DNA of 49,422 nucleotides from an uncultured Lachnospiraceae bacterium (GCA_946405185.1 CAMJGH010000008.1:1-49422); one strand, 5' to 3'; positions 15,873-25,434 are shown, counted from the stretch's first letter. Notes: a model not told the origin generated them from the letters alone. Translations and numbers: made by a program.

Positions 15873-17152
15873 CAAAACAACTGCCAACTGTCTTTGAACA
15901 TGTTTCCGACTGGGCGAAGGAGACTCCGACGCCCTTCTATGTCTACGACGAAGAGGGTATCCGGGCCACGGTCCGGGCCCTCTTTGCGGCTTTTTCGTGG
16001 AATCCGGGGTACGGCGAGCGCTACGCCGTGAAGGCCTGTCCCACGCCCGGCATCCTGAGAGTGCTTGCGGAGGAGGGGTGCGGTGCGGACTGCGCGTCGG
16101 CCTCCGAACTGTACCTGGCGGCGCACTCCGGCATGGCGGGGCGGATGATCTTCACCTCCAACGAGACCACGGACGAGGAGTACCGGGCGGCCATTGCCGC
16201 CGGCGCGGCCATCAACCTGGACGATTTCACGCAGATCGCCCACCTGAAGCGCGCGGCAGGTCCGGGCGCGTTCCCGAAGGAAGTCTGCCTGCGCTATAAC
16301 CCGGGTGCCTCGTCGCTGCTGGATGCCAACACGCAGGCCATCATGGGCGATGCCCGCGGAGCCAAGTTCGGCATGACGAAGAGTCAGCTGCTGGCCGGCT
16401 ACCGGACGCTGGCTCTTTTGGGGGTGGAGCGCTTCGGGCTGCACGCCATGCCCGGCAGCAACTCGTTGAACGAAGGGTACTACCCGGCGCTGGCGGCGGA
16501 GCTGTTCGCGCTGGTGAAGGAGATCAAGGCTGAGACCGGCGTGACCATCCACTTTGTGGATTTCGGCGGCGGCGTGGGCATTCCCTACCGGCCCGAAGAC
16601 CGCCCGGTGGATATCGCGGCCGTGGGCGAGGGCGTGCGCCGGGCCTACGAAGAGGCCTTTGCCGGCACGGATCTGGCACCGGCTATTTTGACGGAACTTG
16701 GCCGCTTTGTCACCGGCCCGCACGGCTACCTGGTGACGAAGGTTATCGGCGAAAAGCACACGTACAAAGACTACGTGGGCGTGGACGCCACGGCCTGCGA
16801 TCTGATGCGCCCGGCCATGTACGGCGCCTATCACCACATCACGGTCATCGGCAAGGAAGCGGTGCCGGCGGCCGGCAAGGTGGACGTGGTGGGGTCGCTT
16901 TGCGAGAACAACGACAAGTTTGCCGTGGACCGGGAACTCCCGGCCGTGGAGGAGGGCGATCTCCTCGTGATCCACGATGCCGGCGCGCACGGCCGGTCCA
17001 TGGGGTATAATTACAATGGGAAGCCGCGGTGCGGCGAGTATCTGGCGCACGCGGACGGCACGCTCACACAGATCCGCCGCCGCGAGACGCTGGCCGATCT
17101 CTTCGCCACGCTGGATGTGGACGGGGAGTTTTCCGGGCCGAAAGGGGAATAA
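15869..17152 (+). CDS. lysA: Diaminopimelate decarboxylase
   Basis: A 427-residue fold-type III PLP enzyme. The PLP lysine is in [16 protein letters not shown], the phosphate-binding region is [11 protein letters not shown], and the substrate-side cysteine motif is [11 protein letters not shown]. The common HIGSQ motif appears as HAMPGSN, and the usual EPGR appears as ELGR. This therefore belongs to a divergent LysA group. It converts meso-diaminopimelate to lysine. The start at 15869 overlaps the dapH stop. Earlier in-frame starts would lie inside dapH and read as its shadow. The aminotransferase gene starts one base after its stop. Confidence 0.92.
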   Translation: MTKQLPTVFEHVSDWAKETPTPFYVYDEEGIRATVRALFAAFSWNPGYGERYAVKACPTPGILRVLAEEGCGADCASASELYLAAHSGMAGRMIFTSNETTDEEYRAAIAAGAAINLDDFTQIAHLKRAAGPGAFPKEVCLRYNPGASSLLDANTQAIMGDARGAKFGMTKSQLLAGYRTLALLGVERFGLHAMPGSNSLNEGYYPALAAELFALVKEIKAETGVTIHFVDFGGGVGIPYRPEDRPVDIAAVGEGVRRAYEEAFAGTDLAPAILTELGRFVTGPHGYLVTKVIGEKHTYKDYVGVDATACDLMRPAMYGAYHHITVIGKEAVPAAGKVDVVGSLCENNDKFAVDRELPAVEEGDLLVIHDAGAHGRSMGYNYNGKPRCGEYLAHADGTLTQIRRRETLADLFATLDVDGEFSGPKGE

Positions 17153-17153
17153 C

Positions 17154-18308
17154 ATGTCCCACATGATCTCCCACCTCAATACCGCCCTCTACACCGCCAG
17201 GCGCTCGGCCATCCGCGAGTTCTCGGCGCTGGCCAAGGCCACGCCCGGGTGCATCGCGCTGACGCTCGGCGAGCCGGAGTTTGACACGCCTCTTTCGGTG
17301 CGCGAGGCCGCGAAAGCCGCGCTTGATGCCGGCGAGACGCACTATATCGCCAACCCCGGCGCGCCGGAAGTCCGGCAGGCCGTGGCGGATTTTGAGCGCC
17401 GCGAAAACGGCTTTGTCTGCGAGCCCTCCGAAGTCATCCTGACGGCCGGCGCCACGGAGGCGCTCTTTACCGCGCTCTTCGGCATCCTGAACCCGGGCGA
17501 TGAGGTGATCATCCCGCAGCCGGCGTTCCTGCTGTACGAGGAGATCGTCAACCTCTGCCGCGGCGTGACGGTGAAACTCGTGACCGCGCCGGACGGTTTC
17601 CAGATTCGCAAAGAGAAGCTGGAAGCGCTCATCACCCCGCGCACCAAGGCCATCGTCATCAACACGCCCAACAACCCCACGGGGTGCGTGCTGGACGCGG
17701 AAAGCCTGGCCGCCGTGCGGGATGCGGCGCTGGCCCACGATCTGTTTGTGATCGCGGACGATGTCTACCGGCAGCTCTCGTACGGCGCCGAAAAGCCCGG
17801 CAGCGCGGCCGATTTCCCGGAACTGAAGGACCGCCTGCTGCTGGTGCAGAGCTTTTCCAAGCCCTACGCCATGACCGGCTGGCGCATGGGGTACCTGATC
17901 GCCGATGCGCCGCTGATGGAGCGCCTGTCGCTGGTGCACCAGTACTGCGTGGTGTCCACGCCGGCGCCGTTCCAGCGGGCCGCCCTGGCGGCGCTGGCCG
18001 AATCGCCCGCTGCCATGCGCGAGACCTACCGGAAGCGCCGCGACTACGTCTGTGAGCGGCTGGAGGCGATGGGCCTGCCCGCCGTGCGCCCGGACGGCGC
18101 GTTCTACGTGTTCCCATCCATCGAACAGACCGGCATGACCTCCGATGTGTTCTGCCGGCGCCTCATCACCGAGGCCGGCGTGGCCGCCACCCCCGGGTTC
18201 TGCTTCGGGCAGGAAGGCTACATCCGGTTCTCGTACTGCTGCGCAGACGAAGATCTGGCGGAAGGCATGAACCGGCTGGAGCGGTTTCTGAAAGGAGCGA
18301 AAGCATGA
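17154..18308 (+). CDS. patA: N-acetyl-diaminopimelate aminotransferase (class I/II aminotransferase)
   Basis: A 384-residue fold-type I PLP aminotransferase. It has LTLGEPEFDTP at the N-terminus, TAGATEALF, INTPNNPTG, ADDVYRQLSY and the PLP lysine in QSFSKPYAMTGWRMGY. On sequence alone this is a generic aspartate/aromatic-type aminotransferase. Its place between lysA and the deacetylase, with overlapping or abutting stops and starts, indicates the N-acetyl-LL-diaminopimelate aminotransferase step (PatA) that uses glutamate as amino donor. The AAAGGGGAAT before ATG 17154 fixes the start. Confidence 0.88.
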   Translation: MSHMISHLNTALYTARRSAIREFSALAKATPGCIALTLGEPEFDTPLSVREAAKAALDAGETHYIANPGAPEVRQAVADFERRENGFVCEPSEVILTAGATEALFTALFGILNPGDEVIIPQPAFLLYEEIVNLCRGVTVKLVTAPDGFQIRKEKLEALITPRTKAIVINTPNNPTGCVLDAESLAAVRDAALAHDLFVIADDVYRQLSYGAEKPGSAADFPELKDRLLLVQSFSKPYAMTGWRMGYLIADAPLMERLSLVHQYCVVSTPAPFQRAALAALAESPAAMRETYRKRRDYVCERLEAMGLPAVRPDGAFYVFPSIEQTGMTSDVFCRRLITEAGVAATPGFCFGQEGYIRFSYCCADEDLAEGMNRLERFLKGAKA

Positions 18309-19444
18309 TCAACTGGCTCGAAGAAGCACGCGGCATCGCGGAAAAACTGTACGACATCCGCCGGGATTTCCACCGTCACCCGGAAACGGGCGACGAGGAG
18401 GTGCGGACGGGAAACCGCATCGCGGAGATCATGGAGGGTCTGGGCTATACCGTCACGCGCCCCATGGGGACATCCGTGGTGGCGGAGCTTTCCGGTGGTT
18501 CCGGAAAAGCCGTCGGCCTGCGGGCGGACATAGATGCGCTGCCGGTCACGGAGCTGACGGGCAGTGAGTTTGCCTCTGAAACGCCCGGGAAGATGCACGC
18601 CTGCGGCCACGACATGCACATGACGGGCGCCATCGGCGCGGCCATGCTGCTGGCGGCGCACAAAGAGGAACTTCCCGGCACGGTGCGGTTTCTCTTCCAG
18701 CCCAACGAAGAGCAGGACGGCGGGGCGCAGCGCATGATCGATGCCGGCGCGGCGGAAGGCCTCTCGGCGGTCTTCGGCGCGCACGTGGATCCGGCGTTAC
18801 CGGCGGGTGTGATCGGCATCCGTTACGGGGCGTTTTACGCGGCGTCCGCCACGTACGATATCTACGTGCACGGGGTGGGCACGCACGCGGCCAAGCCGCA
18901 GTTCGGCAAAAACCCCATCACCGCAGGAGCGGCCATCGCGCTGGCCATCAAAGACCTCTGGCAGTCGCTGGGGGACCAGGGTGTGGTGTCCGTCACCCGG
19001 TTTGAGGCCGGCACCGCCTACAACATTATACCGGATGACGCCCATCTGGCCGGCACCATGCGGATCTTCGGCCTGCCGCAGCGCGCGGCGCTGGCGCAGA
19101 AGCTGACCGAAACCGCACAGCGCGTGGCAGTGGAGTATGGCTGCACAGCCGAAGTGGCCATTCACCCCACCTACGGCGGCATCATCAACACCGACACGGA
19201 GACAGCGCTGGCGGAAGAGACCGCCATCGAGACGCTGGGCGAAGCTGGCGTGGAGCGCATCGGCTCCACCATGATCTCCGAAGACGTCGGGTGCTTCATC
19301 GACAAGTGCACCGGGTCCTACTACCACGTGGGCGCCGGGTGTGAGCTGCCGCTGCACTCCCCGCGCTTCCTCCCGAAAGAGGAGGCGCTCGTGCCGCTTT
19401 CGGCGGTGCACGCGGCCATTCTGTGGAAAGCGATGAAACGGTAA
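18305..19444 (+). CDS. dapL: N-acetyldiaminopimelate deacetylase (M20 family)
   Basis: A 379-residue M20/amidohydrolase-family metalloenzyme. GLRADIDALPV, HACGHDMHM with the first metal ligands, FLFQPNEEQDGGAQRMI with the catalytic Glu, and a C-terminal LPLHSPRF with the last His are all visible. It removes acetyl from N-acetyl-LL-diaminopimelate. The assignment over other M20 hydrolases (for example indole-acetyl amino acid hydrolases) rests on the operon. The start overlaps the patA stop as ATGA (18305-18308). A strong terminator at 19514 ends the operon. LL-diaminopimelate must still be epimerised, and no dapF is present in this window. Confidence 0.9.
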   Translation: MINWLEEARGIAEKLYDIRRDFHRHPETGDEEVRTGNRIAEIMEGLGYTVTRPMGTSVVAELSGGSGKAVGLRADIDALPVTELTGSEFASETPGKMHACGHDMHMTGAIGAAMLLAAHKEELPGTVRFLFQPNEEQDGGAQRMIDAGAAEGLSAVFGAHVDPALPAGVIGIRYGAFYAASATYDIYVHGVGTHAAKPQFGKNPITAGAAIALAIKDLWQSLGDQGVVSVTRFEAGTAYNIIPDDAHLAGTMRIFGLPQRAALAQKLTETAQRVAVEYGCTAEVAIHPTYGGIINTDTETALAEETAIETLGEAGVERIGSTMISEDVGCFIDKCTGSYYHVGAGCELPLHSPRFLPKEEALVPLSAVHAAILWKAMKR

Positions 19445-19513
19445 AAAGACGAAATCACTCCTGGCAGCCTCCACGCGCCAGACGACGATGTATATCTGAC
19501 AGACATAAATAAG

Positions 19514-19545
19514 CGCCGGCGGATCCGTTCCGCCGGCGTCTTTTT
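19514..19545 (+). terminator. Terminator of the lysine operon
   Basis: Perfect 10-bp arms CGCCGGCGGA (19514-19523) and TCCGCCGGCG (19529-19538) are followed by TCTTTTT. Confidence 0.9.
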
Positions 19546-19558
19546 GCATGAAAACGTG

Positions 19559-19903
19559 TCATTCGTTGTAGATCAGCGCGATGAAGACCAGATCCTCCGT
19601 GCTGTTGTTTTCCAGCGCGTGGCTCTCGCCGAAGCCGATGGTGCAGATGTCGCCGGCGGTCACTTTGTAGACCGTGCCGTCGTTATCAGTGAAATCGCCC
19701 ACGCCCGAAAGGATGTAGTAGGGCTCCGTCTCGCCGACGTGCGTATGCCAGCTGATGGTCGTGCCCGGCGGCAGGACGATCTTGGCGAACATCCGGCCGT
19801 GGCCGTGCAGGTCTTCCTTGCTCACAATGTTGTACTGATAGGCTTTGCCGATGCCGTTTCCGCCCATTTTCTCGCGGATGATGGCGGTTTCTTTCCGGAC
19901 CAT
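19559..19903 (-). CDS. Small cupin-domain protein
   Basis: A 114-residue single-domain cupin. Motif 1 is WHTHVGETEPYYILSGVGDF with two His and a Glu ligand. Motif 2 is GDICTIGFGESHALEN with the third His. These would bind one divalent metal. The function could be a small-molecule isomerase or dioxygenase, or simply a sensor, and is not deducible. ATG 19903 has GAAAGGAGTC upstream on the minus strand and is preferred to a start 20 codons earlier with no ribosome site. It points towards the lysine operon terminator. Confidence 0.85.
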   Translation of the reverse strand: MVRKETAIIREKMGGNGIGKAYQYNIVSKEDLHGHGRMFAKIVLPPGTTISWHTHVGETEPYYILSGVGDFTDNDGTVYKVTAGDICTIGFGESHALENNSTEDLVFIALIYNE

Positions 19904-19985
19904 GGCTGACTCCTTTCTGCGGCGGTGCCGCCGCGGTGCAGGGTGATACGGAGAGTATACCACACAAAAACAATCAGCGGGATGG

Positions 19986-20016
19986 AAAATGAGTCAGGGG
20001 CCTGACCCCTGACTCA
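19986..20016 (-). terminator. Terminator of the GH31 gene
   Basis: Ten-base arms GAGTCAGGGG and CCCCTGACTC (19991-20015), three bases after the GH31 stop codon, are followed on the minus strand by ATTTTCC. The U-run is short. Confidence 0.65.
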
Positions 20017-20018
20017 CT

Positions 20019-22052
20019 TCAGGGCAGGAGTTTTCGTACGGGGCTTCCCTCGCGCACAAAGACCGGGATCTGTGCGAGCGGCGCGGGCGCGGTGACGGCC
20101 TGCCCGCCCTCGAATACCGTGCCGTCCCACAGGCTCACCCAGCGGGTGCCGGCCGGGAGGTACACCTTGCGTTCGCGCGCGCCTGCGGTAAGCACCGGGG
20201 CCACCAGGATGTCCGGGCCGTAGAGGTATTCGTCCTCCACGTTCCAGGCGGTCTGATCCTCCGGGAAGCCGTAGAAGAGCGGGCGGATGACGGGATCGCC
20301 GGCCTCATGGGCCGCGGCCATGATCTGTCTGGTGTACGGGCGCAGTTTCTCGCGCAGGGCCAGGTAGGCTTTGCAGATCTCTTCGATCTCCGGCCCGTAG
20401 CTCCAGATCTCGTTGCCGGCGCCGGTCACCGGGAAGCCGCCGCGGGAGGCGTTGACCGAGAGCCGGACCGGCTCGCGAAAGCCGTGCAGCCGCATGACCG
20501 GGCAGAAGCACCCGAAGGCGAACCACCGGGCGAAGAGTTCTTTGAAGGCCGGGTCGTTTATGTTGCCGCCGTGGAAGCCGCCGATGTCCGTGGTCCACCA
20601 GGGGATGCCGGCCAGGCCCATCGAAAGCCCGGCGGCCAGCTGGTTGCGCAGCGACGCAAATGACGAGTCGATATCCCCGCTCCACACCAGGGCTCCGTAG
20701 CGGGCCGACCCGGCCCAGGCGCAGCGCAGGAGGTTGACGATGTTCTCCTGGCCTTCTTCGGTCATGCCATCGTACGTCATGCGCGCGTATTCGCGCGGGT
20801 AGAGGTTGCCGATCTCCAGATCCGCGCCGGCAAAATAGCGGTAGTGGTCGTACTCGTACCCGCCGCGGCCGGGCTCGCCGTTGATCTCGGGCTCTGCCTC
20901 ATCCAGCCAGAAGATGCGCGCGCCGTCTTCGTAGTAATTCTTCTTCAGTTTGTCCCACACAAACGCCCGGGCTTCGGGGTTGGTCATGTCGGCGATGGCT
21001 GCGCCGGACAGCTGCCCAAGGCGCAGGCCGCGCTCCGAGCGCATCAGCATGCCGCCTTCCTTCATGGCGGGGTAGTTTTCGGAATCCCCGTCCACCGTGG
21101 GCCAGACGGAGACCATCAGCTTCGTGCCCATGGCTTCCAGTTCGTTCACCATGGCGGCCGGATCCGGCCAGAATTCCGGATCAAACTTCCAGTCTCCCTG
21201 GTGCGGCCAGTGGAAGAAGTCCGCCACGATGACATCCACCGGGATGCCGCGGCGGTGGTACTCGCGGGCCACGTCCAGCAGTTCTTCCTGCGTCTGGTAG
21301 CGCAGCTTGCACTGCCAGAAGCCAAGGCCGTACTCCGGCATCATGGGCACGCGGCCGGTCACGGCGGTGTAGCGGTGCAGGATGTCCGCCGGCGTCTGCC
21401 CGGCGCCGATCCAGTAGTCCATCTCCTTGGTGGAGTCGGCCTCCCAGGCCGTCATGTTCTTGCCAAATGTCACCCTCCCGATGGCAGGGTTGTTCCACAG
21501 AAACCCATACCCGAGGCTTGAGAGCGCGAAGGGCACCGACGCCTGCGAGTTGCGGTGCGCCAGTTCCAGCGTGCAGCCCTTCATGTCCAGATAGGGCTGC
21601 TGGTACTGGCCGAGGCCGAAGATCTTCTCGCCGTCGGCCGGCTCGAAGCGCACGGCCAGGCGGTAGTTGTCGGTGCCGGGGATGGACACAAACGTCCGCG
21701 GGCGGATCTCCAGCGCGGAGTTGAAGCGCTTGTGCCCTTCGCCCTGCATGTCGCGCATGCGCTCATATTCGGCAAGCAGCACCTTCCCGGAGGCATCCCG
21801 AAACGTCAGCGTTCCGGAGGGCGAGATTTCACAGGAGATCCCTCCGTTTGTCAGGCGGTACGTCCCGTCTTCTTCCTCGCGCACGTCGAAGGGCACGGGA
21901 GCGGCGGGCAGGAGAGCCTGGCGGGTGTCGTCGTTCAAAAAGCCTGCACGCTCGGTGGCGCGCACGCGGAAGGAGTCCGGCCCCCAGGGCTCGATGCAGA
22001 GCAGTTCGCTGTCATAGCGGCGGTACAGCCGGCCGTTGCGGATGGTGATCAT
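20019..22052 (-). CDS. Glycoside hydrolase family 31 (alpha-glucosidase/alpha-xylosidase-like)
   Basis: A 677-residue enzyme. An N-terminal beta-sandwich (about 1-210) precedes the (beta/alpha)8 barrel. The nucleophile is Asp 384 in IFWLDEAEPEI and the acid/base is Asp 460 in WSGDIDSSF. Other GH31 marks are GLGFWQCKLRYQT, DFFHWPHQGDWKFDPEFWPD and WWTTDIGGFHGG. Length and motifs fit alpha-xylosidase or alpha-glucosidase activity, which sequence alone cannot separate. No signal peptide is present, so it would act on imported oligosaccharides. ATG 22052 follows ACGGAGGCGCCT. The longer frame to 22169 lies in the promoter region. The gene is divergent from the flavoprotein at 22148. Confidence 0.92.
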   Translation of the reverse strand: MITIRNGRLYRRYDSELLCIEPWGPDSFRVRATERAGFLNDDTRQALLPAAPVPFDVREEEDGTYRLTNGGISCEISPSGTLTFRDASGKVLLAEYERMRDMQGEGHKRFNSALEIRPRTFVSIPGTDNYRLAVRFEPADGEKIFGLGQYQQPYLDMKGCTLELAHRNSQASVPFALSSLGYGFLWNNPAIGRVTFGKNMTAWEADSTKEMDYWIGAGQTPADILHRYTAVTGRVPMMPEYGLGFWQCKLRYQTQEELLDVAREYHRRGIPVDVIVADFFHWPHQGDWKFDPEFWPDPAAMVNELEAMGTKLMVSVWPTVDGDSENYPAMKEGGMLMRSERGLRLGQLSGAAIADMTNPEARAFVWDKLKKNYYEDGARIFWLDEAEPEINGEPGRGGYEYDHYRYFAGADLEIGNLYPREYARMTYDGMTEEGQENIVNLLRCAWAGSARYGALVWSGDIDSSFASLRNQLAAGLSMGLAGIPWWTTDIGGFHGGNINDPAFKELFARWFAFGCFCPVMRLHGFREPVRLSVNASRGGFPVTGAGNEIWSYGPEIEEICKAYLALREKLRPYTRQIMAAAHEAGDPVIRPLFYGFPEDQTAWNVEDEYLYGPDILVAPVLTAGARERKVYLPAGTRWVSLWDGTVFEGGQAVTAPAPLAQIPVFVREGSPVRKLLP

Positions 22053-22085
22053 AGGCGCCTCCGTGGTGTTCTCTGATGGATCTTC

Positions 22086-22133
22086 AAGACAAAACCCTGA
22101 ATTTACTGTATGATGAAAGCAGTGTTTTGTAAA
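22086..22133. promoter_or_regulatory. Overlapping divergent promoters for GH31 (-) and flavoprotein (+)
   Basis: On the plus strand AAGACA (22086-22091), 17 bp, TATGAT (22109-22114). On the minus strand TTTACA (complement of 22128-22133), 17 bp, TACAGT (complement of 22105-22110). The two -10 elements overlap, so the two polymerases would compete. Confidence 0.55.
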
Positions 22134-22147
22134 GGAGAGATCATGTG

Positions 22148-24211
22148 ATGAAACAGGAATACGAAGCACTGTTCACCCCGTGGATGATCCGGGATCTGGA
22201 GGTCAGAAACCGCATCGTCCTGGCACCGATGGGCGGCACCTGCATCTTCGGATGGATGGAGCCGCTCGGCAGCCACTTCGACCGCGAGGCGGCCAGGCTC
22301 CTGATGAACATCGCCAAAGGGGGCTGCGGCCTGGTCATGCCGGGCATCGCGCCGGTCAAAGACATGCTGGGCGGCAAGTGGCTGTACCAGGGGAAACAGA
22401 AGTTTAAGGAACTGGCGCACTTCATGGACGAGTTCCACAAGACCGGCGCGAAGATGTTCGTGCAGATGACCGCCGGCTTCGGGCGCTCCATGGCGCTGAC
22501 CGCGCCGCTGGCCCTGCTGGCGAAGAACAAGCTGCTCAACACGATCGCGAGCCCGATCATCAACGCCGAATACCTGACGGCCGCGCCGTCCGAACTTCCC
22601 AACCGCTGGGCGGATGACGTGACCACCCGCGCGCTGACGGTCAAGGAGATCCATGACATCGTCTTCGCGTTCGGCGAGACCGCGAAGCTCTGCAAGGATG
22701 CCGGCGTGGACGGCATCGAAGTGCACGCGGTGCATGAAGGGTACCTGCTCGACCAGTTCACGCTGCCGTATTCCAACTACCGCACGGACGAGTACGGCGG
22801 CAGTTTTGAGAACCGCTACCGCTTTGCCGTGGAGATCGTGAGAGAGATCAAGAGCCGGTGCGGCGAGGACTTCCCGGTCTCTTTACGCTACTCGGTCCGC
22901 TCCATGACCAAGGACTTCCGCTACGGCGCGATGCCCGGTGAGGACTTCACCGAGATCGGCCGCGACATGGAAGAGTCCGAGAAGGCCGCGAAGTACCTGC
23001 AGGATGCGGGGTACGATATGCTCAACTGCGACAACGGCACCTACGATGCCTGGTACTGGGCGCATCCGCCGCAGTACATGCCGCTCAACTGCAACCTTGA
23101 GGATGTGGAGCACATCAAGCAGTTTGTGGACATCCCCGTGGTCTGCGCCGGGCGCATGGAGCCGGCGGCAGGCGCTGAAGCCATCCGGCGGGGCGGGATC
23201 GACGCCATGGCCGTCGGCCGGCAGTTTCTGGCCGACCCGCGCTGGGTGACCAGGCTCATGAACGGCCGGGAGGAGGACATCCGCCCGTGCATCTGCTGCC
23301 ACGCCGGGTGCTTCAACCTGACCAAACATAATGGCTCCGCCAACGACCAGGACCTCTCCGAATCGGCCGGCATGTGCCACTGCGCCGTCAACCCGGTGTC
23401 CATGCAGTCCGGCAAATACAGGATCGTTCCGGCCAAAAAGCCCAAGACCGTGGCCATCATCGGCGGCGGTGTGGGCGGTATGGAAGCGGCCCGCGTGCTG
23501 ACGCTGCGCGGCCACAAAGCCGTCATCTACGAGAAGACCGACCGCCTGGGCGGCGTGTTCATCGCCGCGGCGGCGCCGGACTTCAAGGAGAAAGACAAAG
23601 AGCTCATCAGGTGGTTTGAGCGGCAGCTGAAAAAGCTGAACGTGGAGATCCACTTCAACACGGAGATCACCCCGGACAGCCTGCCGGAGGCGGATGAGTA
23701 CATCGTGGCCACCGGCGCGGCGGCCAACCGCCTGTCCGTGCCGGGCGCGGAGCGGTACGCCATGGAGGCCACCGAGTATCTGCTGGGCGAAAAGAAAGCG
23801 GGCGACAAGGTGGTGATCATCGGCGGCGGCCTCACCGGCTGCGAGATCGCGCTGGATCTGTTCCGGAAGGGAAAGCATCCGGCCATCGTGGAGATGAAGG
23901 ACGACCTCATGGCCGTCAAAAACCTGAGTCTGGCCAACACCAGCTACCTGCGCGACTGCTTCCGGACCAACCGCGTGCCGGTGTATCTGAACGCCGGCGT
24001 GAAGGAGATCCGTGAAAAAGACGTGCTGGTGGGCCTGGCGGACGGCACGGAAGTGACCCTCCCGGCGGATTCCGTGATCACCTCCATCGGCTACCATCCG
24101 ACGCCGCTCGTGAAGGCCGCGAGGAACATCCACCTGCTCGGCGACTGTGAGAAAGTCGGCAGCCTCCGCACCGCCATCTGGGGCGCGTGGGACATCGCGA
24201 TGAAGATGTAA
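22148..24211 (+). CDS. Old-Yellow-Enzyme-type NADH:flavin oxidoreductase with Fe-S and FAD domains (2-enoate reductase family)
   Basis: About 687 residues in three parts. An N-terminal FMN TIM barrel (about 1-370) begins LFTPWMIRDLEVRNRIVLAPMGG and contains DGIEVHAVHEGYLLDQF and VGRQFLADPRW. A 4Fe-4S cysteine cluster (Cys 381, 383, 384, 388 and CHCAVNP further on) follows. A C-terminal FAD/NAD module has VAIIGGGVGGMEAA and KVVIIGGGLTGCE. This is the architecture of 2-enoate reductase, 2,4-dienoyl-CoA reductase and BaiCD/BaiH bile-acid reductases. It should reduce an activated C=C bond in the cytoplasm, with the substrate unknown. AAAGGAGAG serves either GTG 22145 or ATG 22148. Confidence 0.9.
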   Translation: MKQEYEALFTPWMIRDLEVRNRIVLAPMGGTCIFGWMEPLGSHFDREAARLLMNIAKGGCGLVMPGIAPVKDMLGGKWLYQGKQKFKELAHFMDEFHKTGAKMFVQMTAGFGRSMALTAPLALLAKNKLLNTIASPIINAEYLTAAPSELPNRWADDVTTRALTVKEIHDIVFAFGETAKLCKDAGVDGIEVHAVHEGYLLDQFTLPYSNYRTDEYGGSFENRYRFAVEIVREIKSRCGEDFPVSLRYSVRSMTKDFRYGAMPGEDFTEIGRDMEESEKAAKYLQDAGYDMLNCDNGTYDAWYWAHPPQYMPLNCNLEDVEHIKQFVDIPVVCAGRMEPAAGAEAIRRGGIDAMAVGRQFLADPRWVTRLMNGREEDIRPCICCHAGCFNLTKHNGSANDQDLSESAGMCHCAVNPVSMQSGKYRIVPAKKPKTVAIIGGGVGGMEAARVLTLRGHKAVIYEKTDRLGGVFIAAAAPDFKEKDKELIRWFERQLKKLNVEIHFNTEITPDSLPEADEYIVATGAAANRLSVPGAERYAMEATEYLLGEKKAGDKVVIIGGGLTGCEIALDLFRKGKHPAIVEMKDDLMAVKNLSLANTSYLRDCFRTNRVPVYLNAGVKEIREKDVLVGLADGTEVTLPADSVITSIGYHPTPLVKAARNIHLLGDCEKVGSLRTAIWGAWDIAMKM

Positions 24212-24221
24212 GGGAATCATC

Positions 24222-24250
24222 TTGACAACGCCGAACAAGAGAGTTATAGT
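24222..24250 (+). promoter_or_regulatory. Near-consensus sigma-A promoter of the amine-dehydrogenase-like gene
   Basis: Perfect TTGACA (24222-24227), a 17-bp spacer and TATAGT (24245-24250), eleven bases after the preceding stop codon. Confidence 0.85.
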
Positions 24251-24264
24251 ATCCAATAGACAGA

Positions 24265-24282
24265 CCGTTAAATTTTTAACGG
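24265..24282. promoter_or_regulatory. Palindromic operator candidate
   Basis: CCGTTAAATTTTTAACGG has perfect 8-bp arms around a TT centre. It starts about 8 bp after the predicted transcription start of the promoter at 24222, a place where a repressor would block initiation or early elongation. The cognate regulator is not identifiable here. Confidence 0.55.
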
Positions 24283-24324
24283 GCATGCCCTGAAAAACCA
24301 TTTGCTGTTAAAGGAGGTTCTGTC

Positions 24325-25350
24325 ATGGAAAAGATCAAAGTTGTGCAGTACGGCTGCGGCAAGATGTCCAAGTACACCCTGCGCTATCTGTATGAGAAAG
24401 GCGCCCAGATCGTCGGCGCCATCGATGTCAACCCCGAGATCGTGGGCATGGATGTCGGCGATTACGCCGGCCTCGGCCTGAAGACGGGCGTTCTGATCTC
24501 CAACGACGCCGACAAAGTGCTGGATGAGTGCGATGCCGATGTCGCCATCGTCACGCTGTTCTCGTTCATAAGCGATATCTACGATCACGTGGAAAAATGC
24601 GTCCGCCGCGGCATCAACGTGATCACCACCTGCGAAGAGGCCATCTATCCGTGGACCACGGCGGCCGCCCAGATCAACAAGCTGGACGCCCTGGCCAAGG
24701 AGACCGGCTGCACCATCACCGGTGCCGGCATGCAGGATATCTTCTGGAACAACATCGTCGCGCTGGTCGCCGGCGGCTGCCACAAGATCACGAAGATCAA
24801 AGGCGCCTACAGCTACAACGTGGATGAGTACGGTCTGGCGCTGGCCGAGGCCCACGGGTGCGATCTGACCCCCGAAGAGTTTGAAGCGAAGATCGCCCAT
24901 CCGGCCGTGTTCGAGCCGTCTTACGCCTGGAACTCCACCGAGTGCCTGTGCTCCGCGCTGGGCCTGACTATCAAGTCCATCACCCAGAAGCACGTGCCGT
25001 ACGTCATCGACCATGACATCTACAGCGAGACGCTGGGCCGCACCATCAAGGCCGGCCGCTGCATCGGCATGTCCGCCGTGGTGACCGCCGAGACCATGCA
25101 GGGCATCACCATCGAAGAGGAGACCATCGGCAAGGTGTACGGGCCGGAGGACGGCGATATGTGCGACTGGCTGATCGAGGGCGAGCCGCGCACGGAATTC
25201 CACGTGGTCAAGCCGGCCACCGTGGAGCACACCTGCGCCACCATCGTCAACCGCATCCCGTCGCTGCTGCGCGCGCCGGCCGGATACGTGACGGTCGACC
25301 AGCTGGATCCCATCCAGTACCTGACCTACCCGATGGAGTGGTACTGCTGA
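24325..25350 (+). CDS. NAD(P)H-dependent amine dehydrogenase-like protein (2,4-diaminopentanoate dehydrogenase family)
   Basis: A 341-residue protein with an N-terminal Rossmann segment ([22 protein letters not shown], then [11 protein letters not shown]). Overall resemblance is to the Ord/2,4-diaminopentanoate dehydrogenase group, which is related to dihydrodipicolinate reductase. [10 protein letters not shown] and [11 protein letters not shown] are typical of that group. Ord deaminates 2,4-diaminopentanoate in ornithine fermentation, but the other ornithine-pathway genes are not adjacent, so the real substrate may be a different amine or amino acid. AAAGGAGGTT precedes ATG 24325. It is monocistronic, with its own strong promoter, a palindromic operator candidate and a strong terminator. 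Confidence 0.8.
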   Translation: MEKIKVVQYGCGKMSKYTLRYLYEKGAQIVGAIDVNPEIVGMDVGDYAGLGLKTGVLISNDADKVLDECDADVAIVTLFSFISDIYDHVEKCVRRGINVITTCEEAIYPWTTAAAQINKLDALAKETGCTITGAGMQDIFWNNIVALVAGGCHKITKIKGAYSYNVDEYGLALAEAHGCDLTPEEFEAKIAHPAVFEPSYAWNSTECLCSALGLTIKSITQKHVPYVIDHDIYSETLGRTIKAGRCIGMSAVVTAETMQGITIEEETIGKVYGPEDGDMCDWLIEGEPRTEFHVVKPATVEHTCATIVNRIPSLLRAPAGYVTVDQLDPIQYLTYPMEWYC

Positions 25351-25391
25351 GAAAACGCGCGGCCGTAAGGCCGTAAGACAGTCCGGATACG

Positions 25392-25434
25392 GGAAGGGCA
25401 TGGTTTTCGGGCCATGCCCTTCCTGCTTTTTTTG
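25392..25434 (+). terminator. Strong intrinsic terminator
   Basis: Perfect 12-bp arms GGAAGGGCATGG (25392-25403) and CCATGCCCTTCC (25412-25423) are followed by TGCTTTTTTTG. Confidence 0.93.
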
